Assembly: GCA_014529385.2 (NCBI GenBank)
Contig: CM043944.1
Coordinates: 94,014,476 to 94,078,475, forward strand
Origin: Adiantum capillus-veneris
Taxonomy: Eukaryota > Streptophyta > Polypodiopsida > Polypodiales > Pteridaceae
Direction: 5' to 3'
Length of the DNA stretch: 64,000 bases
This document shows positions 11,318 through 20,750 of the stretch, in pieces. The notes beneath the pieces were generated by a model. That model had not been told where the DNA came from, searched no databases, and worked only from the letters and a program-made list of their open reading frames with translations. Numbering within the stretch: position 1 is the first letter of the stretch; every line of letters begins with the position of its first letter. A program made the position numbers and the translations under genes.

Positions 11318-11333
11318 TGGAGCTCTGATACCA
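11318..11333 (-). promoter_or_regulatory. Primer binding site of Copia-1 (initiator-Met tRNA)
   Basis: On the reverse strand the sequence TGGTATCAGAGCTCC follows the LTR end (CAACA) after two bases. TGGTATCAGAGC is the standard complement of the plant initiator methionine tRNA 3' end, which primes minus-strand synthesis. This fixes the element orientation. Confidence 0.85.
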
Positions 11334-11335
11334 AT

Positions 11336-11536
11336 TGTTGAGTGCGTAGTGCGAGAGTGTGCAAGAGAGGGTAGGAGAAGGGGGAAGGGGATGAAGCACA
11401 GTACACAGCAGGTTTGGAGTTAGTGGAGAGGAAAATGAGAGAGTAGTCAACTCTCTCCCTTTCTCTCCCTATATTCATTTAGGTGAAAGTATAAATAGGG
11501 GCGGTTTCCCACGGCCACCTGGCCTACACCCCAACA
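11336..11536 (-). repeat. 5' LTR of Copia-1
   Basis: 201 bp, TGTTG...CAACA, reverse orientation. It contains the TATA-like TATTTATA about 40 bp in and a CT-rich stretch. It is followed outward by CTTTC and host transposase sequence. It is 17 bp longer than the other copy owing to two short tandem duplications (near GGGGAAGGGG and CTTTCTCTCC). Confidence 0.9.
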
Positions 11537-12258
11537 CTTTCCATCTCTAAATCTAGCACAGAAAGAATTCAAATGTGTTCCACATTGCCCACCAAGATGG
11601 AGGTTATGTTGTGCTATTGTATTATCTCCCTGAAGCACAAATCCATTTTTGTGCAGCATCTCAACCTCCCATGGAAGCAGACACGTTCCCTCTTCCACAA
11701 CCCACATCTCGGGGGCTGGGCTAGGAGGTCCAATAATCATCCCATCAATATTCCATGCATGAGTATTATTGTCATTGAGAAATCATACAAACCCCTCAAT
11801 AATTCCTTCTGGTTTGGCACCCACAGCGGGATATTTTCTCCTTCCCCAAAAGCAAGGGACAGGAACACCATTTTGTACATTATCTAAATTGTGTTTATGA
11901 ACCTACCACAACGTACTTTCTCTCCGAGGAGAACACCAAAACACGTCATTTTTCTACAAGACTCAGTGCACCTAATCGCCCAAATAGTCCGAGGCACCTT
12001 TTTCTCTGGCCAAAGACTAGGAGCAACGGAAGCATTTTGCTGGCTATGTGGTACATTGTAAATTAGAGTAGTGATAATAATAAACTCTCGTCTATGAGAG
12101 TCTTCTTCAAGAGTCTCATTGGCGTCAAGGAAGATTGAGCGTGATTTTTGCACACTCTTTTCCGGTACTGGAGCTCTATTCATCTCTGGACTTGGTATTT
12201 GCATTTCTAAAATTGTTGACTGAGCTACATCAAGAAGTTTTCTATTCGATGTTGACAC
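11537..12258 (-). pseudogene. SWIM transposase relic T1, upstream part
   Basis: Reverse-strand coding-like sequence in several frames: 12258-11884 (125 codons), then a frame holding PAPEMWVVEEGTCLLPWEVE and GDNTIAQHNLHLGG (11740-11542). It joins in frame to the SWIM part at 5629 once the Copia insert and one GAAAG are removed. I recognise no catalytic motif in this portion. It is assigned to the transposase only through continuity with the SWIM finger. Frameshifts near 11880 and a 121-bp duplication near its start show decay. It may also be the C-terminal half of an unknown SWIM protein. Confidence 0.45.
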
Positions 12259-12385
12259 TAACTAATTTTTGCACACTCTTTTCCGGTACTGGAGCTCTAT
12301 TCATCTCTGGACTTGGTATTTGCATTTCTAAAATTGTTGACTGAGCTACATCAAGAAGTTTTCTATTCGATGTTGACACTAACTA
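12144..12385. repeat. 121-bp perfect tandem duplication
   Basis: Two adjacent copies of 121 bp (12144-12264 and 12265-12385) with no difference that I can see. The first copy covers the reverse-strand start of the T1 upstream frame. Perfect identity points to a recent event or an assembly artefact. Confidence 0.85.
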
Positions 12386-14112
12386 ATTGCTCATAAATCT
12401 GGCTGCCAGGTCTACCATCATTGGTCATGTGGATGATTGCATGCCCTTCAAGTAGGCATTGTCGCGCACACTTTGAAGAACTGCTAGTGACATATCTGCA
12501 CAAGTGACTTCATACAGACCAATGTTGTTCTTATAACCAATTTAAGCACACATACTTGCATGTTTTGCCTCGTAAACATTTTGTAAGGTCTCTGACCCCG
12601 ACCAAAAAGAGCACCATTGTACCATGAAATGAATATAATGGAAAAAGTTACTATTTTTAGCAGTTTTCCGAATTCTGTCAGTGCCATGATGTATAGAATG
12701 TTTTAAAGCTTTGAAATGTGAATTGAAATAATTTTTGTAAAAATTTTCCAAAAATAGTAAGTTTTTGGTCATCCGACCCGTCCAGTTTTGACCGTCTCGA
12801 AAAACTGCACCCGTACCCCGAATTTGAAAAAAAATGCATTTTCGGACCCCGAGGACTGCTAAATATGACAGGTACTCGGACCAGTACGCCTTAGTTAGAG
12901 CGTAGTATAGCAATTTACGGAATTAAATTCCAACTCGTATGGGCCGTTTTAGCCTAAAACCAATTTTTCCTAAAGTTGTGCGGGGAGGCACCGGGGCTCG
13001 AGGCTGTGTGGGAGCAGGTTCCACGACACTCTGAGCCAGCTTTAGCAGCTAGGGGGCGCCCTTTTGTCTTGTGGGAGTTGTGGGAGAGTTTCCAAGCTAG
13101 AGAGTGAGTGTGAGAGCCAATTAGACTAGCTAACTGGACACTTGGTGGGAAGGTACTAGACTTGCCAATGCATGAAGTGAGTGCTCACTCAGATGCTTAT
13201 AGCAGCTAGGTTTGATTTTCAGCTTGGAGGAGCCTATTTAAAGGTGTGCTCACACACACCCAGTACACACACACACACCTTGGGGAGGTGCTGCCGGCAC
13301 ACACAGTTTTTGGAGGAGAAGCAAAGGAGGGAAGTGCTGCCGGATTCTCATCTTGAGAACTCATTTGGATCAGAAAATCGAGAGGATTTTCAGCCCTAAT
13401 CACGATAATCATAATTTAATTTATGTTCTTCTGTAATTCTCTTCATCATTCTCTTAATTCCTCGTCTAATATGCTTAATCCTAGCTACAATTCCCAATAG
13501 CTGCTCTCTAATTCTCCTTAGCTATATTCCATTACATAATCATCATCCAATAGCTAATTATGCAGCCATTCATCACTCTTAATCAATGATTAATACATAA
13601 TTAGAAGAGATTTCTCTCTCTAGGCAGCATAGTAATTAATTGACAAGCCGGTAATGATGTAGATTTGATGAAAATCATTCTTTTACCACTCAATATTGGT
13701 GTAACTAAGATAGATTCAATTTTCTCATACATTAAGATGTGATTAAGGCAAAAATTAATCCATCATTAAGCCACTAAGAAGAGGATTTTCTCTCACCTAT
13801 GCATGCGGAAATTCTGCATCTTTCTAATTGCACTAGGAAAGTGATTGAGCTTGCTTAATTCATCTCTCTTGTAATTTAATTAGTAAAATTCTGAAATTCT
13901 TAATCATCTAAGCCAAGTGATTAACTTTAGAGCCGGTTCCCATAGGAAAAGTAAAGTATTATCCATAAAATTACTATGTCTCGAAGGAAAAATCTAACCC
14001 TCTCGTATAAGGGGGATTGTTCAATGATTCTAGTCTATCACTTGGATTGTTATGATGCTCTCGGTCATTAGATCTTTTCTTCAAGTTTATCATTTAAAGT
14101 AGTGAGTATAAA
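12386..14112. other. No gene; LTR- or promoter-like segment around 12990-13420
   Basis: 12484-12913 has reverse frames with no family resemblance. From about 12990 the sequence has a TATA-like CTATTTAAAGG near 13227-13237, a CA-rich run (13250-13280) and then a long AT-rich untranslated-looking region up to a short forward frame at 14113. This is the layout of an LTR plus leader, but I find no primer site or matching second LTR, so the assignment is open. Confidence 0.35.
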
Positions 14113-14307
14113 ATGGCCCCGGTTAAAAGAACTCCCTTCGGTGGTGCCCACGACCGCGAGGCGGGAACGAGCAATGTGAATGGAAAAGAAAAAGCTCCCA
14201 TGGACGAACAAGCACTGGCCATCTCACGGACCATTGACGAAGAAATGGAAGAGGTAGTCACAATTTCATTCAAGTTGTTTAATTTAACATTGCACACGTT
14301 TAGCTAG
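14113..14307 (+). CDS. Short forward frame, unknown; possible first exon or gag start
   Basis: A 64-codon frame starting MAPVKRTPFGGAHDREAGTS with a charged helix at residues 30-47. Codon content before about residue 48 looks coding, and after EEMEE a GT follows (GAGGTAGTC), so the true exon could end there with a spliced continuation I cannot identify. The following text has stops in all frames. It could be the N-terminus of a Gypsy gag after the LTR-like leader upstream. No function assigned. Confidence 0.2.
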   Translation: MAPVKRTPFGGAHDREAGTSNVNGKEKAPMDEQALAISRTIDEEMEEVVTISFKLFNLTLHTFS

Positions 14308-14534
14308 AAAAGAACATATTCCCAAACATGTTGGAGAAATCCGACGGAAACCTCGGCATTTGAATTCATTTGTACATTAAGTCTAAAGTAGGAAAGAAAT
14401 GATTGACGGATATACTGTTTGCAATAGGAAAGAATGTCTGCTAGGGAAAATTTAGCTCGACATGTTAATTCTATTTCCAATGTTGAATTAGTCCTAATCC
14501 CCCTACTGATCACAGGGGGCGGCTCGCGACGATT

Positions 14535-14740
14535 TCGCAGTAGCTAGAGTTACTAGCTTAGGCCTTTACCCACGATTTGCTTCCTATGCGGTGGGGACCT
14601 ACGTCTTGCTTTCTATGTGGTGGGAATGTCCATGTCGTGCTTTCTATGCGGTGGACAGACCTACTTGTATGGGCAGCTAGGCGACAACGGGAGGAGTAAA
14701 CTCTCGCTGGAGGGGGGATGTTGTACCTCCAGAACATTGG
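14535..14740 (+). repeat. Short tandem repeats followed by a polypurine tract, possible 3' end of a Gypsy element
   Basis: Three imperfect units of about 32-38 bp, each containing TTGCTTTCTATG[CT]GGTGG or a close variant, run from about 14570 to 14660. They are followed by CTGGAGGGGGGATGTTGTACC near 14708-14728, which reads as a polypurine tract next to a TG-starting LTR. Plant Gypsy elements often end this way, but no pol sequence precedes it here. Confidence 0.35.
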
Positions 14741-14773
14741 AATTTTAATGAATAAGTTTGAGTAGAATTTTTA

Positions 14774-15207
14774 CTAGAGTATTATTGTCTTGGTGCCGCT
14801 TTGCAACATTGGCTGAAGGGCTGTCTTAACGAGCATTGTGAATCGGAATATAATCAAGGAACTTTTATGTTGAACAACTTTTGTGGTAGTAATTAGGACA
14901 CACAAGGAAGTGTGAGTGTGGGGGTGGAAAGTGGGGCATTGGCTCAGGTTGCCAATGCCTATGAGAAGGGTGGTCCCGATTGGTCGGGAACTCTCTGTCC
15001 CCATAGTGTTTAAATCGATACTAGTAATACTCATTGCCCCTAGAGCGGCAAAGTCTCAAGTGTACGTGCCTCTGAAACATGGGAAAAAAAGGCACTCTGG
15101 ATTTCTCTCCTCTTGGAAGGTGGGTCTTAGGATCGCTAGATAGGTTAAGTATGCTTCCCTTGCGAGGTGGAGCTAGATCTCATTGCTAGTAGGCTCGAAC
15201 TCGACTC
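14774..15207 (-). other. Left flank of Copia-2, probable remnant of transposase relic T2
   Basis: This is the host sequence that should follow the T2 relic (20751-22853) once Copia-2 and one ACTTT are removed. T2 breaks off where its relative T1 has its SWIM finger. On the reverse strand a Ser/Cys-poor decayed stretch follows in which I cannot see a clear C-x-C ... C-x-H motif. Treated as eroded remnant. Confidence 0.3.
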
Positions 15208-15212
15208 ACTTT
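15208..15212. repeat. Target-site duplication ACTTT, left
   Basis: ACTTT precedes the left LTR and is repeated at 20751-20755 after the right LTR: a perfect 5-bp duplication. Confidence 0.9.
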
Positions 15213-15404
15213 TGAAGGAGTACGAGCGGAAGTGCGACGCGAGAGAGAGTGCGAGAAGAAGAGCACGGCGATATGGTGAACTCGCTCTACTGTAATGTGT
15301 AGAGCATAGTGAGTTCTTATTAGGTTTTAACAAAAGAATATGTGTACATACCTGGCGGCCCGCCCACTTACCTGGGCGACCACATCGGGCTTTATACCCC
15401 AACA
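15213..15404 (-). repeat. 3' LTR of Copia-2
   Basis: 192 bp, TG...CA, reverse orientation. The reverse strand starts TGTTGGGGTATAAAGCC, placing a TATA-like TATAAAG within ten bases of the LTR start. The purine-rich reverse AAGTGGGAGGT just inside (15405-15415) is the polypurine tract. Confidence 0.92.
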
Positions 15405-15493
15405 ACCTCCCACTTAAAGTCCAATGTGGTACTTTAAGTGTGAGAGAAGCTACTATACAAGCTAATATACAAGAGATGTAGAAAAGTGATGTA

Positions 15494-16783
15494 CTACCCT
15501 ACACCTAACTGCTTGCGAAAATGCGCAAAGCTCTCTGAGGGAAGTCCTTTTGTAAGTAGATCAGCAGGATTTTCTGTGGTGTGAACTTTGACAAGCTGAA
15601 GTTGCTTATCCTCGAGCATTTCCCTGATGAAATGATACTTCACATCCACATGCTTTGTCTTTGAGTGATAAACTGGATTGCGAGCCAATTGTATAGCACT
15701 TTGACTATCACAATATAACACAGGCATCTCTTCTTTGATTCCCAAATCTGTTACTAGTCGATTAAGCCAAATTGATTCTTTGCATGCCTCTGATGCTGCA
15801 ACATGTTCAGCCTCTGTAGTAGACTCAACAACACAATCTTGTAATCTAGAACGCCATGATACTCCTCCACCAGCCAATGTAAAGACATACCCTAACGTAG
15901 ACCTTTGGTTGTCTAAGTCACCTGCATAATCTGAGTCTGTAAAACCCTTTACACTTAGCTCCTTACTCTCATAGCATATACGCATACTCTTTGTAGCTTT
16001 CAGGTATCTCAATATTCCTTTCACTGCCTCCCAATGTTTCTTGCCTGGGTTTGACATGTATCGACTTACTACTCCCACTGCAAATGCAATGTCTAGGCGA
16101 GTGGCAATCATTGCATACATCAAACTACCCACTGCAGACGCATATGGAATCTTATCCATTTCAGCCTGTTCTTCCTCAGACACAGGACAATCTTGTTTGC
16201 TAAGTTTCACATATGGTGGCAATGGAACACTCAATGCCTTTCCCTTCTCCATATTGAAACGTTGCAAAACCTTGTCAATATACTCTGTTTGAGATAACCA
16301 AATCAACTTCTTTGATCTATCTCTCTCAATGCGCATACCAAGTATATGACTTGCCTCACCCATGTCTTTCATGTCAAACGATTTTGCCATCTTTGACTTC
16401 AAAGCTAAAATTTCTTCCAAGTGCTTGCCAACAATCAACATGTCATCCACATACAAAATAAGGATCAACCAACTACCATCCTTAGCCTTCTTTGTATATA
16501 GACAGTGATCGAACTCACTACGTTTGTAGCCTTGAGAAAGCATAAACTTGTGGAATTTATGGTACCATGCCCTTGGTGATTGTTTTAAGCCATAAAGACT
16601 CTTTAACAACTGGCATACCCAATCTTCCTTGCCTTTCTCAACAAACCCTTCTGGCTGCTGCATGTGAATTTCCACATCTAAATCACCATGCAAGAACGCT
16701 GTCTTGACATCCATTTGGTGCAACAACAAATCTAATATGGCAACCAATGCAAGAAAGCATCTCAATGTAGTCATTTTGACCAC
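15494..16783 (-). pseudogene. Copia-2 reverse transcriptase and RNase H
   Basis: 429 codons in phase with the upstream gag-pol frame. Polymerase motif A is QMDVKTAFLHG (Asp at residue 25), LYGLKQSPRAWY follows, and motif C is LYVDDMLIVG (Y-V-D-D at about residues 111-114). RNase H begins near residue 280 with FTDSDYAGD, has Glu in STTEAEHVAA (where Tyr more usually precedes Val) and ends with the Asp of YCDSQSAI and the His-rich KHVDVKYHFIRE. All metal-binding residues of both domains are present. The start shown is an internal Met; the true chain is continuous with the integrase apart from a TAG at 16859-16861. Natural stop TAG at 15494-15496. Confidence 0.93.
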
Positions 16784-16861
16784 CGGAGAGAAGACTTCAT
16801 CAAAGTCAATGCCTTGTTCTTGCTTAAAGCCCTTGGCAACAAGCCTTGCTTTGTACTTTGG

Positions 16862-18394
16862 CTAACTATCATGAGCGGTGATCTTATACCTGTAAACCCA
16901 TTTACAGGGTAGAGCCTTTTTGTCCCGTGGTAATTTAACTAGCTTCCATGTCTCGTTTTTATGCAGAGCTGTCATCTCTGACTGCATGGCCAATTGCCAA
17001 TTCCCGGAGTCCTTCATTTGCACTGCTTCCTTGTAACATGAAGGCTCATTGCAATCAGTCAACATGACATAGTTCATAGATGGAACAAACCTATCAGGAG
17101 GTCGCGTGACACGTCCAGATCTACGCACAATAGGTGGCTCAGGCTCAGCCACAACCTGTGGTTCCAATCTATCTTGTCCTTGCTCCTCTTGAGCCCTGAC
17201 ATTTTGTCTTGCACGTGCAGGTCCATCTTCTAGGAAGACAACTCTTCTAATCTCCTCAACCCTCTCTGGTTTAGAATGATATTTGGATTCATTAAAGTGA
17301 ACATGATTGCTGCGGACAACCTTTCTGGATTCGGAATCCCAAAGTTTGTACCCCATCTCACCAGAATTACCATAGCCTAGAAAGATGCACTTTCTACTCT
17401 TTGGCTCAAGTTTGTTCCTAAATTCCTTTGGAACGTGAGTATATGCCTCACAGCCAAAGACTCTGGGATGCTTGTATGAGGGCACCTTGCCTGACCATAC
17501 CATCTCTGGCACTGAATCCTTCTGCAAAACCTTGCTAGGAGATCTATTTACAAGATGAACAGCTGTTGATACAGCTTCAGCCCAAAACCCATTTGGCAGC
17601 TGTGCATTAGACAACATACTTCTGACCTTCTCTTGTATGGTCCTATTCATCCTCTCAGCAACACCATTTTGAGGAGGATTGTAAGGAGCAGTAAGTTCAC
17701 GTTTTATACCTTTTGACTCACAAAAGTCCTCAAAGGCCTTTGAAACATACTCTCCACCATTGTCAGTGCGTAAGCATTTAAGCTTCTTGCCACTCTGATT
17801 CTCCACAAGTGTCACAAACGTTTTGAAAACACTAAACGCTTCATCCTTGTGCTTGAGAAAGTAAACCCATACTTTCCTCGAGTAATCATCTATAAATGTC
17901 ATAAAGTAAGAAGCTCCCCCTAGAGATAGGTTAGGCATAGGTCCACACAAATCACTATGAACAAGTGCCAATTGTGTATCTCTTCTACTGCTTCTATGCT
18001 TATGTGGCTGTTGTGTTTGCTTACCATACAGACAATGTTCACAGAATTCAAAATCATTAAATGAAAAGCCAGGCAAATAACCAGAACGAGACAAGATTTC
18101 CATTCCCTTCTTGGACATATGTCCTAACCAGCTATGCCACAAAAAAACGTTCGGCTGCTCGGTTACATTGATTACATTTTTAGAGACATTTGATACATAA
18201 ATCATGTAAAGTCCTCCAAACTTTACTCCATGTGCTACTGTCATAGAACCCTTGGATATCTTCCACATGTTCTGTCCAAAAGTGGTGACGTAGCCAGCAT
18301 CATCAAGTAAACCTGTGCTGATCAAGCTCTTTGTAATTGCGGGAACATGTCTCACATTCTTCAGCGTGAAAGAAGAGCCATTCTGAAACTTCAA
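16862..18394 (-). pseudogene. Copia-2 integrase and linker
   Basis: 510 codons. The N-terminal zinc module reads LWHSWLGHM ... CEHCLYGKQ. The catalytic core has HSDLCGPM, CLRTDNGGEYV and NGVAERMNR, giving the Asp, Asp and Glu of retroviral-type integrase. The C-terminal region has W-A-E-A, VFGCEAYTHVP and the GYK[L]W segment. A variable Arg/Glu/Pro-rich linker leads into the polymerase. The frame begins after a TAG at 18425-18427 and ends with TAG at 16859-16861; both neighbours are in phase, so these are point nonsense mutations rather than frameshifts. Confidence 0.93.
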
Positions 18395-18427
18395 TTGAAC
18401 ATCTCCAACACCTAAGATCTCACATGT

Positions 18428-19474
18428 CTACCCATTGCCTAGCCGAACATGATCTTTAGTGGTCACATAAGAAGTAAACCACTCCTTGTTTGGAGACACA
18501 TGAAGTGATGCCCCTGAGTCTATAATCCGGTCACTCAGTGCATTTCCATCAGATGTTGTAAGAAGAGCTGAGTCCATTGTATTCTTCAAGAAGTAGATGT
18601 CTCTTGACACTAGACTGTCATCCTCTGCAACAGTGTTTGTCACATTTATTTCTTGAATCTTCACTGAGGACTTGTTCTTCTCACCATGGTCTTCAGCTTT
18701 CTCTTTGCCTTTTTCAGCTTTCCATTCTCTGCAGTCTCTTTTCATGTGACCCTTCTTGCCACAATGGTAGCATTCTATGTCACTCTTGCCTTTAGCACTG
18801 CGGGACTTGCTACGAGACTGATTCCTCTTTCCACCTTTGTACTTTTCTTTGGTCCTTCCCCTGACAACTAAGGCTGTTCCTTTGCCTTTGTCCATTGTCT
18901 TTCTATTGGTTTCTTCAGTAAGCAGGCTTCCTTCTACACCTGCTATGTTCAAACCATCTGGAGGTGCAGAATTACTCAAAGATGTGCGAAAAGTGTCCTA
19001 ACTTTTCGGCAATGTGATCAACAGGAACATAGCTCTAACAGGTTCATCAAACTTGACACCTTGAGCTGACAACTGACTATAGATTGTGTTGAATTCATTC
19101 AGATGATTGGACATAGGTGTCCCTTCTTTCATCTTCAAGTCAACAAGCTTCTTAAGCCAGTATACCTGTGAAGCTGCACTCTGCTTCTCATAAAGATCAC
19201 TCAGCTTTAACCATGCTTGATAAGCCGACATCTCGTCTGCTACATTGAAGTAAACTCTTTCTGCCAAAGTCAGCATAATGGTAGAAAGTGCCAATTCATC
19301 CATTTCGCTCCATTCATCTTCGTCCATATCTTTTGGTTTTATCCCCTTGAGCTTTATAGGTTTTATCTGCTTCTTTTGTACCAACACGTGCCAAATCTGC
19401 TGCTTCCACAATGGGAAATTGGTTCCATCCAGCTTCTTGATATTGTAAAGAGCAGTGTCCTGTGATCCAGCCAT
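18428..19474 (-). pseudogene. Copia-2 gag and protease
   Basis: Start at 19474 is chosen because the leader ends there and the first residues lead into LDGTNFPLWKQQIW, the conserved Copia gag start. Capsid segments ASQVYWLKKLVDLKM and NHLNEFN follow. A TAG at 18995-18997 falls where Trp is expected (PKS-stop-DTF), consistent with a G-to-A change. A basic tract and one CCHC knuckle (CYHCGKKGHMKRDC) follow, then the protease active site RIIDSGASLHV. A further stop closes the frame at 18425-18427. All segments are in one phase. Confidence 0.93.
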
Positions 19475-20540
19475 AGCTACGCTTCACAGTAGTTTACTTT
19501 CCTGGGAAAAATTCGACAGAGTTTCCCCTGCAAACTGACCTCTGAACCAATATCAACCTGTCAAATGAACCAAGAAAGATTCAGATTCTGCATAAATTTC
19601 GGCAGAGTCTCCTTTGTAAAATGGCTCTGGTGTACTCAAAAACAAACCAAAAACAGCTCAAAAACACTGTCTCTCTGACACTGTAAGCTGTGGGTAAACT
19701 TGTCCTGCACCTATACTGTCTCTGACTGTCCTGTAAGAATAGACTGCGACAATGCCTCAACGGCAGTAAAGCAAAGATGCAATCCCAACTGTCTAACTCA
19801 CAGTCAATACATCCTAGCTGCCTATCTAAGGGTGCTCGAGGGATCGCTCCAAGACCTGTATCACCGAAAGGATCTCAACATTCGAGAATCCCCCAGCTCA
19901 ATAAAACCTCACTCGACCCTCAACAAAGGCTGCAGTAAATCTGACAGTACATAGACTTCCCACAAAGTCATACATCCACAAATTTCCCACTATATGCTGT
20001 AACCGTTACGGCGGTTGTTTACTGCGTGACTCACAGCCAGCAAACCCTCAACAAACATACATCATCTCTGACAATACATCCCATGTGGAAGTACCTGCAA
20101 TGTCAGGATGAAATCTGGAATATCAAGCAGCAAACACAAGCTACCTGATGAACTAGTGGATGTCGCCTACAGTCTGTGTGTAGATGCGCCTGTGTCGTAT
20201 GTGACACGCCTCTAAGAACTGTGAGCCGTCCTTCGATGTGTAGACAGCCACAAATCAACACTCTGGGAGTGTCGATATCCTCAGCACCTGCAATCGTAGG
20301 CCGAAAACCCCAAATTTGCAGAGTCGAATCTGCACCCGCTGAGACCACGTAGTCGAAAATGGCCTGCGCAGACCTTTGTCAAAGCCGAACGGTGGCCGAG
20401 ATGACCTCAGAATGAAATTCTGACAACACCAAGCCCCTCGGGCTCTCGTACGGGATTTGCGGCCATGTCTTCGCCTGTCGAATTTCACTCCAATCTGAGT
20501 TGGTGACTCTAGCCTCCTGCAGTGCTGCCCCGAGCCTCGA
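19475..20540 (-). other. Copia-2 leader
   Basis: About 1.07 kb between primer site and gag with no credible gene. Shares short blocks with the Copia-1 leader near 19850-19910. Confidence 0.7.
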
Positions 20541-20556
20541 TCTGAGCTCGATACCA
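20541..20556 (-). promoter_or_regulatory. Primer binding site of Copia-2
   Basis: Reverse strand reads TGGTATCGAGCTCAGA two bases after the LTR end. This is a slightly altered version of the initiator-Met complement TGGTATCAGAGC. Confidence 0.8.
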
Positions 20557-20558
20557 AT

Positions 20559-20750
20559 TGAAGGAGTACGAGCGAAAGTGCGACGCGAGAGAGAGTGCGA
20601 GAAGAAGAGCACAACAATATGGTGAACTCGCTCTACTGTAATGTGTAGATCATAGTGAGTTCTTATTAGGTTTTAACAAAAGAATATGTGTACATACATG
20701 GCGGCCCGCCCACTTACCTGGGTGACCACATTGGGCTTTATACCCCAACA
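20559..20750 (-). repeat. 5' LTR of Copia-2
   Basis: 192 bp, aligned base for base with the 3' LTR without gaps, with 8 substitutions, mostly C/T or G/A transitions. Followed outward by ACTTT (20751-20755). Confidence 0.95.

Larger units (their letters stand above)
5635..11536 (-). mobile_element. Copia-1: truncated, chimeric Ty1/Copia retrotransposon
   Basis: Order on the reverse strand: 5' LTR (11536-11336), initiator-Met primer site, a 2.6-kb leader, gag (8732-8101), protease and integrase (8094-about 6610), and the start of reverse transcriptase (about 6240-5917). The polymerase catalytic core and RNase H are missing. The element then jumps to 98 bp of host flank and a second LTR. Target duplication GAAAG is present on both outer sides. 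The gag has an internal deletion and the pol frame has stops and frameshifts. Protein motifs resemble Copia-2 but the leaders and LTRs differ, so these are two families. Confidence 0.85.
15213..20750 (-). mobile_element. Copia-2: nearly intact Ty1/Copia retrotransposon, 5,538 bp
   Basis: Two 192-bp LTRs (15213-15404 and 20559-20750), perfect 5-bp target duplication, primer site at 20541-20556, a polypurine tract next to the 3' LTR (reverse GTGGGAGGT), and a single gag-pol frame of 1,327 codons (19474-15494) broken by only three in-frame stops. I count 8 differences between the LTRs (about 96% identity). It sits in transposase relic T2. It cannot make a full polyprotein but could be mobilised in trans, since both LTRs, the primer site and the purine tract are present. 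Confidence 0.95.

Noticed and set aside
14719-15207. Confident 3' LTR of a Gypsy element
   Set aside because: Purine tract and TGTT start are suggestive, but no second LTR and no pol upstream.
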